A DNA stretch of 6,675 nucleotides from Coxiellaceae bacterium (lineage in GTDB: Bacteria; Pseudomonadota; Gammaproteobacteria; Coxiellales; Coxiellaceae). Positions 1-6,186 of the stretch are shown one piece after another. Numbering within the stretch: the stretch's first letter is position 1; each line of letters starts with the position of its first letter. The DNA lies in NCBI GenBank assembly GCA_003450655.1, contig DMFG01000217.1, positions 1-6,675 of the forward strand. Reading direction: 5' to 3'. The notes beneath the pieces are model-generated. The model ran no database searches. It was not told the DNA's origin and saw nothing but the letters and a program-made list of their open reading frames with translations. Position numbers and translations under genes: made by a program.

Positions 1-229
<229 letters not shown>

Positions 230-332
230 AGGGTATTGGCTATCTGTAATGTCGATGAGTCGCTTATTTTTTTATTGATCATTTTATGTTGATAGAGATT
301 GGTCCAGTAGAATTTCAGCAATTACTATGCTC

Positions 333-338
333 TATAAT
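333..338 (+). promoter_or_regulatory. Candidate -10 box for the oxidoreductase gene
   Basis: A perfect TATAAT lies in the AT-rich spacer between lysS and the next plus-strand gene. No good -35 hexamer sits 16-18 bases upstream (the 17-base position reads GAATTT) and there is no TG extension, so it would be a weak or activator-dependent sigma70 promoter. A start about 7 bases downstream would give a leader of roughly 115 bases before the ATG at 461. AT richness makes a chance match possible. Confidence 0.35.
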
Positions 339-449
339 ATTTTTGTAAGCATGCAATGATAAAAAATTTTATATTAGAGTTTAGTAAGAGTTGTTTGATT
401 GGCGGATTCCATCCTGTATTGTAGAGCCTTACGATTGGAAATTATGATG

Positions 450-455
450 TAAGGA
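450..455 (+). promoter_or_regulatory. Ribosome binding site of the oxidoreductase gene
   Basis: TAAGGA lies 5 bases before the ATG at 461. It is the best Shine-Dalgarno match among the gene starts in the window and fixes the start. It also shows that the translation signal of the interrupted gene has not decayed. Confidence 0.65.
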
Positions 456-460
456 CTGAT

Positions 461-1465
461 ATGAAAGCTTGGGTGTGTGATCGTGTTGGTGCAATTGATC
501 ACTGTCATCAGGTAGAAGTGTCAACACCGTCTCCGAAAAGCCATCAAATATTAATCGAGGTGCATGCTGCAGCATTGAATTTTCCAGATGTATTAAAAGT
601 GTTGGGAAAACATCAATTATCCATGACACCCCCATTTATCTTGGGTCAAGAGGGTTCGGGGGTTGTGAAAGAGGTTGGTTCGAGTGTGGTTGGCTTTAAG
701 CCTGGTGATAGGGTGATGTTTTTATGTTTAAGTTCGCTCGGAGCATTGGCTGACTTTATAGCTATCGATGCTCATCAAGTCACAAAGATTCCTGATTCTA
801 TGTCCTTTGAGTTAGCCTGTTGTCTTCCATTAACTTTTGGTACCGCGTATTTAGCGTGTATAGTCCATGCAAACATTAGAGCCTCCGATGAGATCCTTAT
901 CCTGGGTGCTGCAGGTAGTCTGGGATTAGCTAGTATGACTTTGGCTAAACAAATCGGTTGTCGTGTTGTGTGCGCTGTATCCAGTGTTGAACGTGCACGG
1001 TTCTGTCGTTCACGTGGTGCTGATGAGGTGGTGATTTATGAAGGTGCTATTGAAACTCTTGAGGCCTGAAAGCGATTAACTCATGAGTGTGTTTCAGTCA
1101 GTAAGCGTGGAGGATTTGATGTGGTCCTGGATCCTGTTGGGGGTGGTTACACCGAGGCTGCATTGCGATCTATATTGCCTCAAGGGCGCTATATTATTCT
1201 AGGTTTTGCTGCCGGTCATATTCCATCCATTGCTATGAATTTAGTGTTGTTGAAGGAATGTTCCATTCATGGTGTTTTTATCACTAATTATTATCGGCGA
1301 TACCCTGATGCGCTTTCACAGCATCAAAGGGAGCTGATTCAATTATTGAGTGCATCACAACGGTATGAATTCCATCCTGAGCAATGTCCTCGGTCTGATG
1401 TAAAGTTAGCATTAACCGCCATTAAAAATAGGCAAATGATTGGTAAGGTCATAGTGGTTATGTGA
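461..1465 (+). pseudogene. Zinc-free NADPH:quinone oxidoreductase-like protein (MDR superfamily), interrupted by one in-frame TGA
   Basis: The open frame starts at 461 behind a good ribosome binding site and spans 334 codons, close to the usual 320-340 residues of quinone oxidoreductase/enoyl reductase-like MDR proteins. A single TGA at 1067-1069 (codon 203) splits it; both halves are in the same frame, so there is no frameshift. The N-terminal half has the GroES-like domain, with AALNFPD (37-43), GQEGSGVV (62-69) and PGDRV (81-85). It then enters the Rossmann domain with GAAGSLGL (149-156), the dinucleotide loop. The second half holds LDPVGG (223-228), GFAAGHIPSI (249-258), NLVLLK (260-265) and the closing GKVIVV. 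Catalytic-zinc cysteine ligands are absent, so an NAD(P)H-dependent reduction of a quinone or activated carbonyl is expected; the substrate is unknown. Truncation at codon 202 would remove part of the nucleotide-binding fold and the C terminus. No other lesion is seen. It could be a recent pseudogene, a sequencing error (TGG or CGA misread) or a leaky UGA-A stop. The family call is firm; loss of function is inferred. Confidence 0.85.
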
Positions 1466-1470
1466 CCTTT

Positions 1471-2391
1471 TCAATCGTATCGTGGCTGAGTTGCGTAGTA
1501 TTGTTCAACATCTGTGACTAGATGGTCGGGTATTACTGCCAACAGTTGATAGGTATTATCAGAGAGCGTGGCAACACTCATAATAATGCCTGCTTCACGG
1601 TCATCTGGAAGGCGCAGTGGGTCTCCTGCAAGAGGTGGGGTTTGCGCGTTTAACGTTAGCGTGTGAAGGTGCCGTTTTAGCTTGCCTAAATGTTGGGTGC
1701 GCGCAATCACTTCCTGCCCAACAAAACAGCCTTTGGTAAAACTCACAGCTCCTAGTTTTTCAAGATTTAGCATTTGCGGTAGGCATTTTTCACTGGTATC
1801 GGGTTCGATGAGTGTAATTTGTTGTTCGATCAACCACCGTTGCCATTGGTCGGCATGACATTCGGAAACACCTTGTGCTAAGTAGGCGCTTTCAAAGCTC
1901 GTCGTGTGTTCATCAGGGATGATGGAAAACTGGAATGGGCTGTTCTTGCTGAGTGAGAATTGCAGTGATGTTTGTTCCATGTCTGAGGAAAGGTTAATCG
2001 GTTGTGTGCTGCAATAATAGTGACAATGGGGTTCTGTGACACTTAACGTAACCTTCGAAAAGGGTGCGTAGCGGCCTAGGATATTTGTCAATGTTGGGAT
2101 GTTCGATTTGGGTAAGAGTAAGCCGTATTTTTCCTGCCAAAAGAGCAAGAAAAAGGTTGCAATCACTCGTCCTTTGGGGTCACAATACGCGCCCAATGTC
2201 GCCTGGCCATTGGACAATTGACTAACATCACAGCTTAACTGACCTTGTAGGAAACTCTCAGTCTGATCGCCCGATAGGCTGACCCAACCCAAATGATTTG
2301 GCTTACACACGAATGGAACACTCTCTTGTGGGGTGTGATCATTGCCTGTGGTTTGATGGTTCTGTGAGTGAGGGTGTTTGGAAGTAGTCAT
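1471..2391 (-). CDS. ygfZ: YgfZ/GcvT-family folate-binding protein, Fe-S cluster and tRNA modification factor
   Basis: This 306-residue protein matches YgfZ, a tetrahydrofolate-dependent cytoplasmic factor that supports assembly or repair of certain Fe-S enzymes, including the tRNA thiotransferase MiaB (E. coli YgfZ is about 326 residues). The diagnostic signature KGCFVGQEVIAR is at residues 220-231, with the key cysteine at 222. It is preceded by the typical NLEKLGAVSFTKGC context. An N-terminal GcvT-like block, FLQGQLSCDV, is at 47-56, and the DPKGRVIATF block is at 71-80. The first 25 residues are polar, rich in His, Gln and Thr, and probably disordered. The ATG at 2391 has only a weak GGA-type Shine-Dalgarno, placed too far upstream, but conserved sequence begins near residue 33 and no better in-frame start is evident. 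The gene is monocistronic here, divergent from the permease gene. Its stop lies 5 bases from that of the converging oxidoreductase gene. Confidence 0.93.
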   Translation of the reverse strand: MTTSKHPHSQNHQTTGNDHTPQESVPFVCKPNHLGWVSLSGDQTESFLQGQLSCDVSQLSNGQATLGAYCDPKGRVIATFFLLFWQEKYGLLLPKSNIPTLTNILGRYAPFSKVTLSVTEPHCHYYCSTQPINLSSDMEQTSLQFSLSKNSPFQFSIIPDEHTTSFESAYLAQGVSECHADQWQRWLIEQQITLIEPDTSEKCLPQMLNLEKLGAVSFTKGCFVGQEVIARTQHLGKLKRHLHTLTLNAQTPPLAGDPLRLPDDREAGIIMSVATLSDNTYQLLAVIPDHLVTDVEQYYATQPRYD

Positions 2392-2469
2392 AGCGATATG
2401 CTAGCGATTTTTCCAAAGATGTAAAGTAGGCGGTGGGATATTTTATTAAATAGCTGAAAAAGCAAAAAA

Positions 2470-2495
2470 GATCAAAAATTGGTTGATTTTTGATC
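2470..2495. repeat. 9-bp inverted repeat in the divergent ygfZ/permease region, operator-like
   Basis: GATCAAAAA (2470-2478) and TTTTTGATC (2487-2495) are perfect inverted copies around an 8-base spacer. The repeat overlaps the proposed -35 hexamer (2483-2488) of the permease promoter, the position expected of a repressor operator. It lies upstream of both flanking genes, so it is not a terminator for either, although the RNA could form an AU-rich hairpin. No regulator gene is present nearby to name a binding protein. Confidence 0.5.
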
Positions 2496-2510
2496 ATATG
2501 TGGGTAAGAT
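2483..2510 (+). promoter_or_regulatory. Candidate sigma70 promoter of the MFS gene
   Basis: TTGATT (2483-2488) and TAAGAT (2505-2510) are separated by 16 bases; each hexamer matches four of six consensus positions. Transcription would start near 2517, giving a leader of about 50 bases. Inverted repeats lie over the -35 box and at the predicted start, which suggests regulation. The other strand, leading to ygfZ, is A/T-rich with several poor hexamers and no clear choice. Confidence 0.45.
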
Positions 2511-2513
2511 GTG

Positions 2514-2530
2514 CAAAGTTTTACACTTTG
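2514..2530. repeat. 6-bp inverted repeat at the predicted permease transcription start
   Basis: CAAAGT (2514-2519) and ACTTTG (2525-2530) are perfect inverted copies around TTTAC. It falls on the predicted start of the permease transcript, so it could be a second operator half-pair or a small 5' hairpin in the mRNA. It is short enough that chance cannot be excluded. Confidence 0.35.
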
Positions 2531-2551
2531 GTGTGTTTGTGACCAGTAGTT

Positions 2552-2557
2552 GAGAGG
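2552..2557 (+). promoter_or_regulatory. Ribosome binding site of the MFS gene
   Basis: GAGAGG lies 9 bases before the ATG at 2567 and supports that start over the in-frame ATG at codon 36, which would remove the hydrophilic N-terminal tail. Confidence 0.55.
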
Positions 2558-2566
2558 GTCTAAGTC

Positions 2567-3961
2567 ATGAGAGAAACAACTATTTCTGTCAAAAAAAATG
2601 GTGTTTTTTCACGTCGTAGTCGAGGTGCGCTACCTCCTGGCCAGCGTTTTTCTCATAATACCCGCGCTTGGATGGTCTGGATTGTATCGTTAGCCTTTGT
2701 TTTGTTTCAATTTTTTCTTCAGTTATCATTTGGTGAAATGGTGGGCGCGGTCATGAGTAGTTATAAGCTTGGTGCTACTGAAGGTAGTGTCTTAGCGAGC
2801 AGTTACTACTTTGTTTATGTTTTATTGCAAATGCCTGCTGGGATGTTGATTGATCGTTATGGTCCACGACGTGTTCTTTCAATAGGTGCTCTGGTAGTGG
2901 TTGTCGGTTGTCTGATGTTCGCTGAGGCGCCTAGTTTTCTCGTGGCTATGTTGGGACGTCTTCTTATGGGTACGGGAGCTGCTTTTGCTTTTGTTGGTTC
3001 GCTCAATTTGGTATCTATGTGGTTCCCAGCTAATCGTTTTGGTGTGATGGCCGCTTTAGCTGAAACAACAGGCATGTTGGGTAGCATTATCGGAACGATT
3101 TTATTAGCCATGTTTGTTCACCAGGTGGGTTGGCGCGATTGTATGGTGTTCTCTGCTGGATTAAGTTTCGTGCTGGCTGTGTTGTTATGGTGGGTGGTTC
3201 GTGACACTCCTGACAATGTTACGCTCATTACACAGCGTTCATTCAGTGCCTGGTGGGTAGATGTTAGGTCATTGTTTAAAAATAAAATTGCTTGGTTAAA
3301 TGGCGTTTACACGGGCTTACTGTTTCTAATGATTACAGTGTTTGTCGCCTTGTGGAGTGTGCCTTTTTTGCAGGTGGCCTATCATATGAGTTTGGTGCAA
3401 GCTACCTTGGTGAGTGATGTTGTATTTGTGGGTGCAGCCATCGGTAATCCGCTGATTGGTTGGATAGACGCACGCATTGCCAATCGCCGCTATATTTTGG
3501 TGACTTTTCCATTAATCTCAGCAGTGTTGTTGGCTATTTTGATGTTTTCACCGCAATTGCCTGTGTGGGAAGTTGTACTGCTGATGTTTGTGTTTGGACT
3601 TTTGGTGTCTTCCTATATATTGCCTTATGTGATTGGTAATGAGTTGGCACCACATGGTGCACGCACGACCAGTTTGGGGTTTGTGAATACATTATCAGTG
3701 GGGTCGGCACCTATTATTGGGCCGCTGATTGGCTGGGTATTAGATAACCCAGTGACATTCGGGGCCCATCATTCAGTGGTAGCAGGTTCCTTAGGGGCTT
3801 ATCAGCAATCTTTTACTGTATTTTTAGGGTGTTTGTTGCTTGGTAGCGTGATTGGTTGTTATTTACCAAAACGTCCTGTGCTTGTTGAAGGGGGAGAGCT
3901 TGTGGCTCAAGATCAAGAGGCTGATCATGAAGGGCTGGATGAGTTGGATCGGATTATCTAA
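2567..3961 (+). CDS. Major facilitator superfamily permease, 12 transmembrane helices
   Basis: This 464-residue inner-membrane protein has the MFS layout. Twelve hydrophobic segments lie at roughly 35-56, 70-92, 103-120, 124-148, 160-184, 190-212, 243-264, 275-297, 308-328, 332-354, 368-391 and 411-433, with a longer polar loop (213-242) between the two six-helix halves. MFS motif A appears between helices 2 and 3 as GMLIDRYGPRR (92-102). A degenerate copy, IGWIDARIANRR (297-308), stands at the matching place in the second half. The N-terminal 30 residues are basic and the last 20 are acidic; both should be cytoplasmic. The substrate cannot be read from sequence: the general style resembles sugar-phosphate/organic-anion type permeases and the many MFS transporters of Legionella and Coxiella relatives. 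The gene stands alone, with its own promoter-like region and a shared terminator at 3981-4018. Stops occur in all three frames just past its end. Superfamily call is firm, substrate unknown. Confidence 0.93.
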   Translation: MRETTISVKKNGVFSRRSRGALPPGQRFSHNTRAWMVWIVSLAFVLFQFFLQLSFGEMVGAVMSSYKLGATEGSVLASSYYFVYVLLQMPAGMLIDRYGPRRVLSIGALVVVVGCLMFAEAPSFLVAMLGRLLMGTGAAFAFVGSLNLVSMWFPANRFGVMAALAETTGMLGSIIGTILLAMFVHQVGWRDCMVFSAGLSFVLAVLLWWVVRDTPDNVTLITQRSFSAWWVDVRSLFKNKIAWLNGVYTGLLFLMITVFVALWSVPFLQVAYHMSLVQATLVSDVVFVGAAIGNPLIGWIDARIANRRYILVTFPLISAVLLAILMFSPQLPVWEVVLLMFVFGLLVSSYILPYVIGNELAPHGARTTSLGFVNTLSVGSAPIIGPLIGWVLDNPVTFGAHHSVVAGSLGAYQQSFTVFLGCLLLGSVIGCYLPKRPVLVEGGELVAQDQEADHEGLDELDRII

Positions 3962-3980
3962 CTAACTGATAATAAGCTAT

Positions 3981-4018
3981 AAAAAAAGCTAGTGCGGTGA
4001 CCCGGACTAGCTTTTTTT
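3981..4018. terminator. Bidirectional Rho-independent terminator between the permease gene and rplS
   Basis: A7 plus GCTAGT (3981-3993) pairs with ACTAGC plus T7 (4006-4018). After one G/G mismatch (3994/4005), an inner CGG-TGAC-CCG hairpin caps the stem. Either strand gives a GC-capped hairpin followed by a run of seven U, so the element can end both the permease transcript from the left and the ribosomal operon transcript from the right. It sits 19 bases past the permease stop and 13 bases past the rplS stop. Confidence 0.92.
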
Positions 4019-4031
4019 AAATCGGTTAAGA

Positions 4032-4385
4032 TTATTTCTTAATTTTTTCTTTAATGCGTGCTTTACGTCCAGTGAGGTTGCGTAAGTAATACAGTTTAGC
4101 GCGACGTACATCACCACGACGTTTGATAGTAATACTATCAATCAGTGGGCTGTAAGTTTGGAAAACGCGCTCAACTCCGACATTATGGGAGATTTTGCGT
4201 ACTGTGAAGGCAGAATTAATGCCACGATTGCGAATAGCAATCACTACGCCTTCAAAGGCTTGTAAACGTTGGCGATTACCCTCTTTCACTTTAACTTGGA
4301 CAACCACTGTGTCACCAGGGCGAAAGTCAGGTATGGTTTTGTCGTTGATCTGTTCAGATTCAATGGATGTAATAATATTGCTCAT
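4032..4385 (-). CDS. rplS: 50S ribosomal protein L19
   Basis: The 117-residue product is L19 (about 115 residues in E. coli), a 50S protein at the interface with the 30S subunit, near helix 14 contacts. Conserved blocks are [16 protein letters not shown] (21-36), [16 protein letters not shown] (40-55), SAFTVRKIS (58-66), [11 protein letters not shown] (70-80) and the basic C terminus with [14 protein letters not shown] (89-102). The start at 4385 has a GAGAGAG purine tract (4401-4395) ending 9 bases upstream. It is the last gene of the rpsP operon, 17 bases after trmD, and is followed by the strong terminator at 3981-4018. Nothing unusual is seen. Confidence 0.98.
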   Translation of the reverse strand: MSNIITSIESEQINDKTIPDFRPGDTVVVQVKVKEGNRQRLQAFEGVVIAIRNRGINSAFTVRKISHNVGVERVFQTYSPLIDSITIKRRGDVRRAKLYYLRNLTGRKARIKEKIKK

Positions 4386-4402
4386 GAATTGTGTCTCTCT
4401 CG

Positions 4403-5158
4403 TTACTCTGTGACAGGGGGTGAATCTAGCTCATCTTGAACCTGTCGTAAAATGTCCTGCTCAGCAGACGTTAGGATGCGTCTTTTTAACAGATCTTTGC
4501 GCTTTTGCCAAGTGTTTCGTAATACAGATCGTAGTCGCCACTGCTCAATCGCTGCATGATGACCTGTGAGAAGGGTTTCAGGTACATCGTAGCCATCGAT
4601 ACTAGGTGGTCTCGTGTAGTGATCATGATCTAAAAAGGGCTGGAAGGAGTCTTGTTGATTGGATTGCGCATCACCCAGGGTGCCAGGAAGCATGCGGGTA
4701 ATCGCATCGATCAGGACCATAGCAGGGAGCTCTCCGCCACTTAAGACATAATCACCAATGGATATTTCTTGATCAACATGATGGTCAATCACGCGTTGGT
4801 CAATACCTTCGTATCGCCCTGCTAGCAGAATAAGCTCATGGTGTTGGCTGAGTGTGTCAACCATGGTTTGAGTTAAGGGCTTGCCCTGGGGGGAGAGATA
4901 AATCACAGGTGCTTTTGATGATCCTTCGGTGTGTTGTTTGGCAGATTGAATGGCATTAACCAGTGGCTGGTATTGCATCACCATGCCGGGACCTCCGCCA
5001 TAAGGGCGATCATCAACGGTTCGGTGTAGGTCTGAAGTAAAGTCCCTAGGGTTGATGGTGTTGATACTGATGTTTTGGTTATGGAGTGCGCGCCCAATGA
5101 CGCCATAGTCTAATGTGCGAATAATCTCTGGGAATAGGCTGATTAAGTGAAATTGCAT
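4403..5158 (-). CDS. trmD: tRNA (guanine-N1-)-methyltransferase (m1G37)
   Basis: TrmD methylates N1 of G37, next to the anticodon, in tRNAs for Leu, Pro and some Arg codons, using S-adenosylmethionine; loss causes +1 frameshifting. The 251-residue SPOUT protein shows [10 protein letters not shown] (51-60), [10 protein letters not shown] (111-120) and [12 protein letters not shown] (134-145), the trefoil-knot SAM pocket. QDSF with the catalytic Asp170 and the linker DHDHYTRPP follow. The C-terminal tRNA-binding part includes [14 protein letters not shown] chose the ATG at 5158 because homologues begin at this point (M-x-x-x-x-ISLFPE) and the spacing to the rimM stop is 11 bases. A TTG at 5173 would add five residues and overlap the rimM TGA as TTGA; it has a GGGA 9 bases upstream and cannot be excluded. 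The Shine-Dalgarno for the ATG is weak (GAAG). Confidence 0.96.
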   Translation of the reverse strand: MQFHLISLFPEIIRTLDYGVIGRALHNQNISINTINPRDFTSDLHRTVDDRPYGGGPGMVMQYQPLVNAIQSAKQHTEGSSKAPVIYLSPQGKPLTQTMVDTLSQHHELILLAGRYEGIDQRVIDHHVDQEISIGDYVLSGGELPAMVLIDAITRMLPGTLGDAQSNQQDSFQPFLDHDHYTRPPSIDGYDVPETLLTGHHAAIEQWRLRSVLRNTWQKRKDLLKRRILTSAEQDILRQVQDELDSPPVTE

Positions 5159-5169
5159 AGGCTTTTGCT

Positions 5170-5670
5170 TCAAAAGTTAGGGTCCCATTGGACGGTAATG
5201 AGTTGATTGGATAAGTCGATGTGTTGGATGGTGTCGTCTGTATAGGGGATGAGATGGCGTTGGTCGTCACCTTGGATAATCAGAACATCATTGGCGCCGG
5301 TTTCAAGCAGTTGTGTGACAACGCCTAGGGCATCGCCTTCAGTAGTGACGACTTGGCAGTTAATCAAGTCATTCCAGTAGAATTCATCTTCCGGTAGTTT
5401 TGGTAGTTCATGCTGATGGATGGCAATGAGGGTGTTGGTCCATTGTTTGGCTATTTCTGGTGAGTCGCAGTTGGAAAGTTTGGCCAGCAGTTTGTTGCCT
5501 TGAGTTTTTGTCTCTTCAGGTGTCAATGTTGACCAGGATTGGCCACGTTTAACTTGCCATGTTGCGTAGCTGAGGATATTAGCAGGTGGTGATGTATGAG
5601 AGGTGATTCGAAGCCAACCATGGATGCCTTGTGGGGCTCCAATACGCCCCAGGATAATGCGTTGGGTCAT
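5170..5670 (-). CDS. rimM: 16S rRNA processing/ribosome maturation factor RimM
   Basis: RimM helps late maturation of the 30S head, binding S19 and the 3' domain of 16S rRNA. The 166-residue product is somewhat shorter than E. coli RimM (about 182). The N-terminal beta-barrel domain begins with ILGRIGAPQGIHGWLRI (6-22), the family hallmark. The linker LPEDEFYWNDLINC (92-105) leads to a C-terminal PRC-barrel with ETGANDVLII (123-132) and HLIPYTDDTIQ (139-149). ATG at 5670 fits the homologous start. The Shine-Dalgarno is weak (AGAG, 9 bases upstream), which may fit the low RimM and TrmD output relative to the ribosomal proteins known from the E. coli operon. It begins 23 bases after the rpsP stop. 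Confidence 0.96.
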   Translation of the reverse strand: MTQRIILGRIGAPQGIHGWLRITSHTSPPANILSYATWQVKRGQSWSTLTPEETKTQGNKLLAKLSNCDSPEIAKQWTNTLIAIHQHELPKLPEDEFYWNDLINCQVVTTEGDALGVVTQLLETGANDVLIIQGDDQRHLIPYTDDTIQHIDLSNQLITVQWDPNF

Positions 5671-5693
5671 GATGGTTGGCTCTGAATGGGATA

Positions 5694-6068
5694 TTAGGCA
5701 GCGTCGCTAACGTCGTCAGCGTCATTGTCAGATGCTGCGGCAGCAGCACTTTTAGCAGTGGCTTTAGCAGATACTTCCATTTGGACTTGCTTGTATTCAG
5801 CCATAGGGATAGCTGAAGGACGTGCGCCTTTTTTGTGTTCTTTTATTAGGTTGTTGATGCGGTCAGTGGGTTGAGCGCCTTGCTTGACCCAGTGGTCAAT
5901 ACGTTCTTGATTGAGTTCTAGGCGAGTTTCACTGCCACGAGCAGTTGGGTTGAAGTAGCCCAATTGTTCAATGTAACGGCCATCGCGCGAATAGCGAGAA
6001 TCAGCAGCAACAATATGATAAAAAGGATTTTTTTTCGCTCCCTTGCGAGCTAAACGAATAACGACCAT
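5694..6068 (-). CDS. rpsP: 30S ribosomal protein S16 with Ala/Asp-rich C-terminal extension
   Basis: S16 binds the 16S 5' domain early in 30S assembly. The core is clear: [13 protein letters not shown] (1-13), [12 protein letters not shown] (14-25), [14 protein letters not shown] (28-41), [17 protein letters not shown] (55-71). I place the start at the ATG at 6068, because S16 proteins begin exactly at MV-x-IRLAR and a GAGG lies 12 bases upstream. A longer frame from 6086 would add six residues with no ribosome binding site. At 124 residues it is well over the roughly 80-90 of many S16 proteins. The excess is residues 100-124, a run of Ala, Lys and Ser that ends in an Asp-rich acidic tip and is likely disordered. 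It is the first gene of the four-gene operon. Confidence 0.97.
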   Translation of the reverse strand: MVVIRLARKGAKKNPFYHIVAADSRYSRDGRYIEQLGYFNPTARGSETRLELNQERIDHWVKQGAQPTDRINNLIKEHKKGARPSAIPMAEYKQVQMEVSAKATAKSAAAAASDNDADDVSDAA

Positions 6069-6080
6069 GATATTTTCTTG

Positions 6081-6084
6081 CCTC
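6081..6084 (-). promoter_or_regulatory. Ribosome binding site of rpsP
   Basis: GAGG on the minus strand lies 12 bases before the ATG at 6068. The spacing is a little long, but the site would fall inside the alternative upstream start codon context at 6086, so it supports the shorter S16 start. Confidence 0.45.
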
Positions 6085-6100
6085 ATTTAATCTGTGGTTT

Positions 6101-6112
6101 TCGGTGCACCGA
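6101..6112. repeat. Perfect 12-base palindrome in the rpsP leader
   Basis: TCGGTGCACCGA is self-complementary. In the minus-strand mRNA it lies about 10 bases after the predicted start. It can fold as UCGG-UGCA-CCGA or, using upstream bases, as GCAC-UCG-GUGC; the two exclude each other. There is no U tract, so it is not an intrinsic terminator for ffh. It could be a protein-binding site or a stabilising 5' hairpin. Confidence 0.4.
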
Positions 6113-6127
6113 GTGCTAAGTTGCGCC

Positions 6128-6156
6128 ATTCTACGCATATTTTATTCATATTGGAA
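6128..6156 (-). promoter_or_regulatory. Candidate promoter of the rpsP-rimM-trmD-rplS operon
   Basis: On the minus strand TAGAAT (-10, 6133-6128) follows TTCCAA (weak -35, 6156-6151) with a 17-base spacer. The discriminator reads GGCGC just after the -10 box. GC-rich discriminators are typical of stringently controlled ribosomal promoters, so repression by ppGpp is a reasonable inference. A start near 6121 would leave a leader of about 52 bases. No terminator is seen between ffh and this promoter, so read-through from ffh is also possible. Confidence 0.5.
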
Positions 6157-6186
6157 GGATTATTCGGCCCTGTATTGCATATCGTG

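Noticed and set aside
253..273. Intrinsic terminator for lysS: CGA-TGAG-TCG followed by T7
   Set aside because: The stem is only three base pairs and the T run (267-273) does not follow it directly; it looks like AT-rich chance.
429..635. Minus-strand open frame of 68 codons over the start of the oxidoreductase gene
   Set aside because: It lies antisense to a gene with clear family motifs, and has no recognisable domain or ribosome binding site.
1067..1102. TGA as selenocysteine, with the following ACTCATGAGT palindrome (1079-1088) as a SECIS element
   Set aside because: The palindrome is a 10-base self-complement with no real apical loop or typical bacterial SECIS form, and the position is not a cysteine or redox site in this enzyme family. 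No Sec machinery is visible in the window.
461..1465. TGA recoded as tryptophan genome-wide
   Set aside because: TGG is the Trp codon in all neighbouring genes, and TGA serves as the true stop of ygfZ, rimM and this gene.
2857..3111. Minus-strand open frame of 84 codons inside the permease gene
   Set aside because: It is a composition shadow of the MFS coding sequence, with no family features of its own.
4195..4413. Plus-strand open frame of 72 codons over rplS
   Set aside because: It is antisense to the conserved L19 gene and does not resemble a known small protein.
6069..6086. S16 start at 6086 (six residues longer)
   Set aside because: There is no ribosome binding site upstream, and S16 proteins begin at the MV-x-IRLAR methionine, which lies at 6068.
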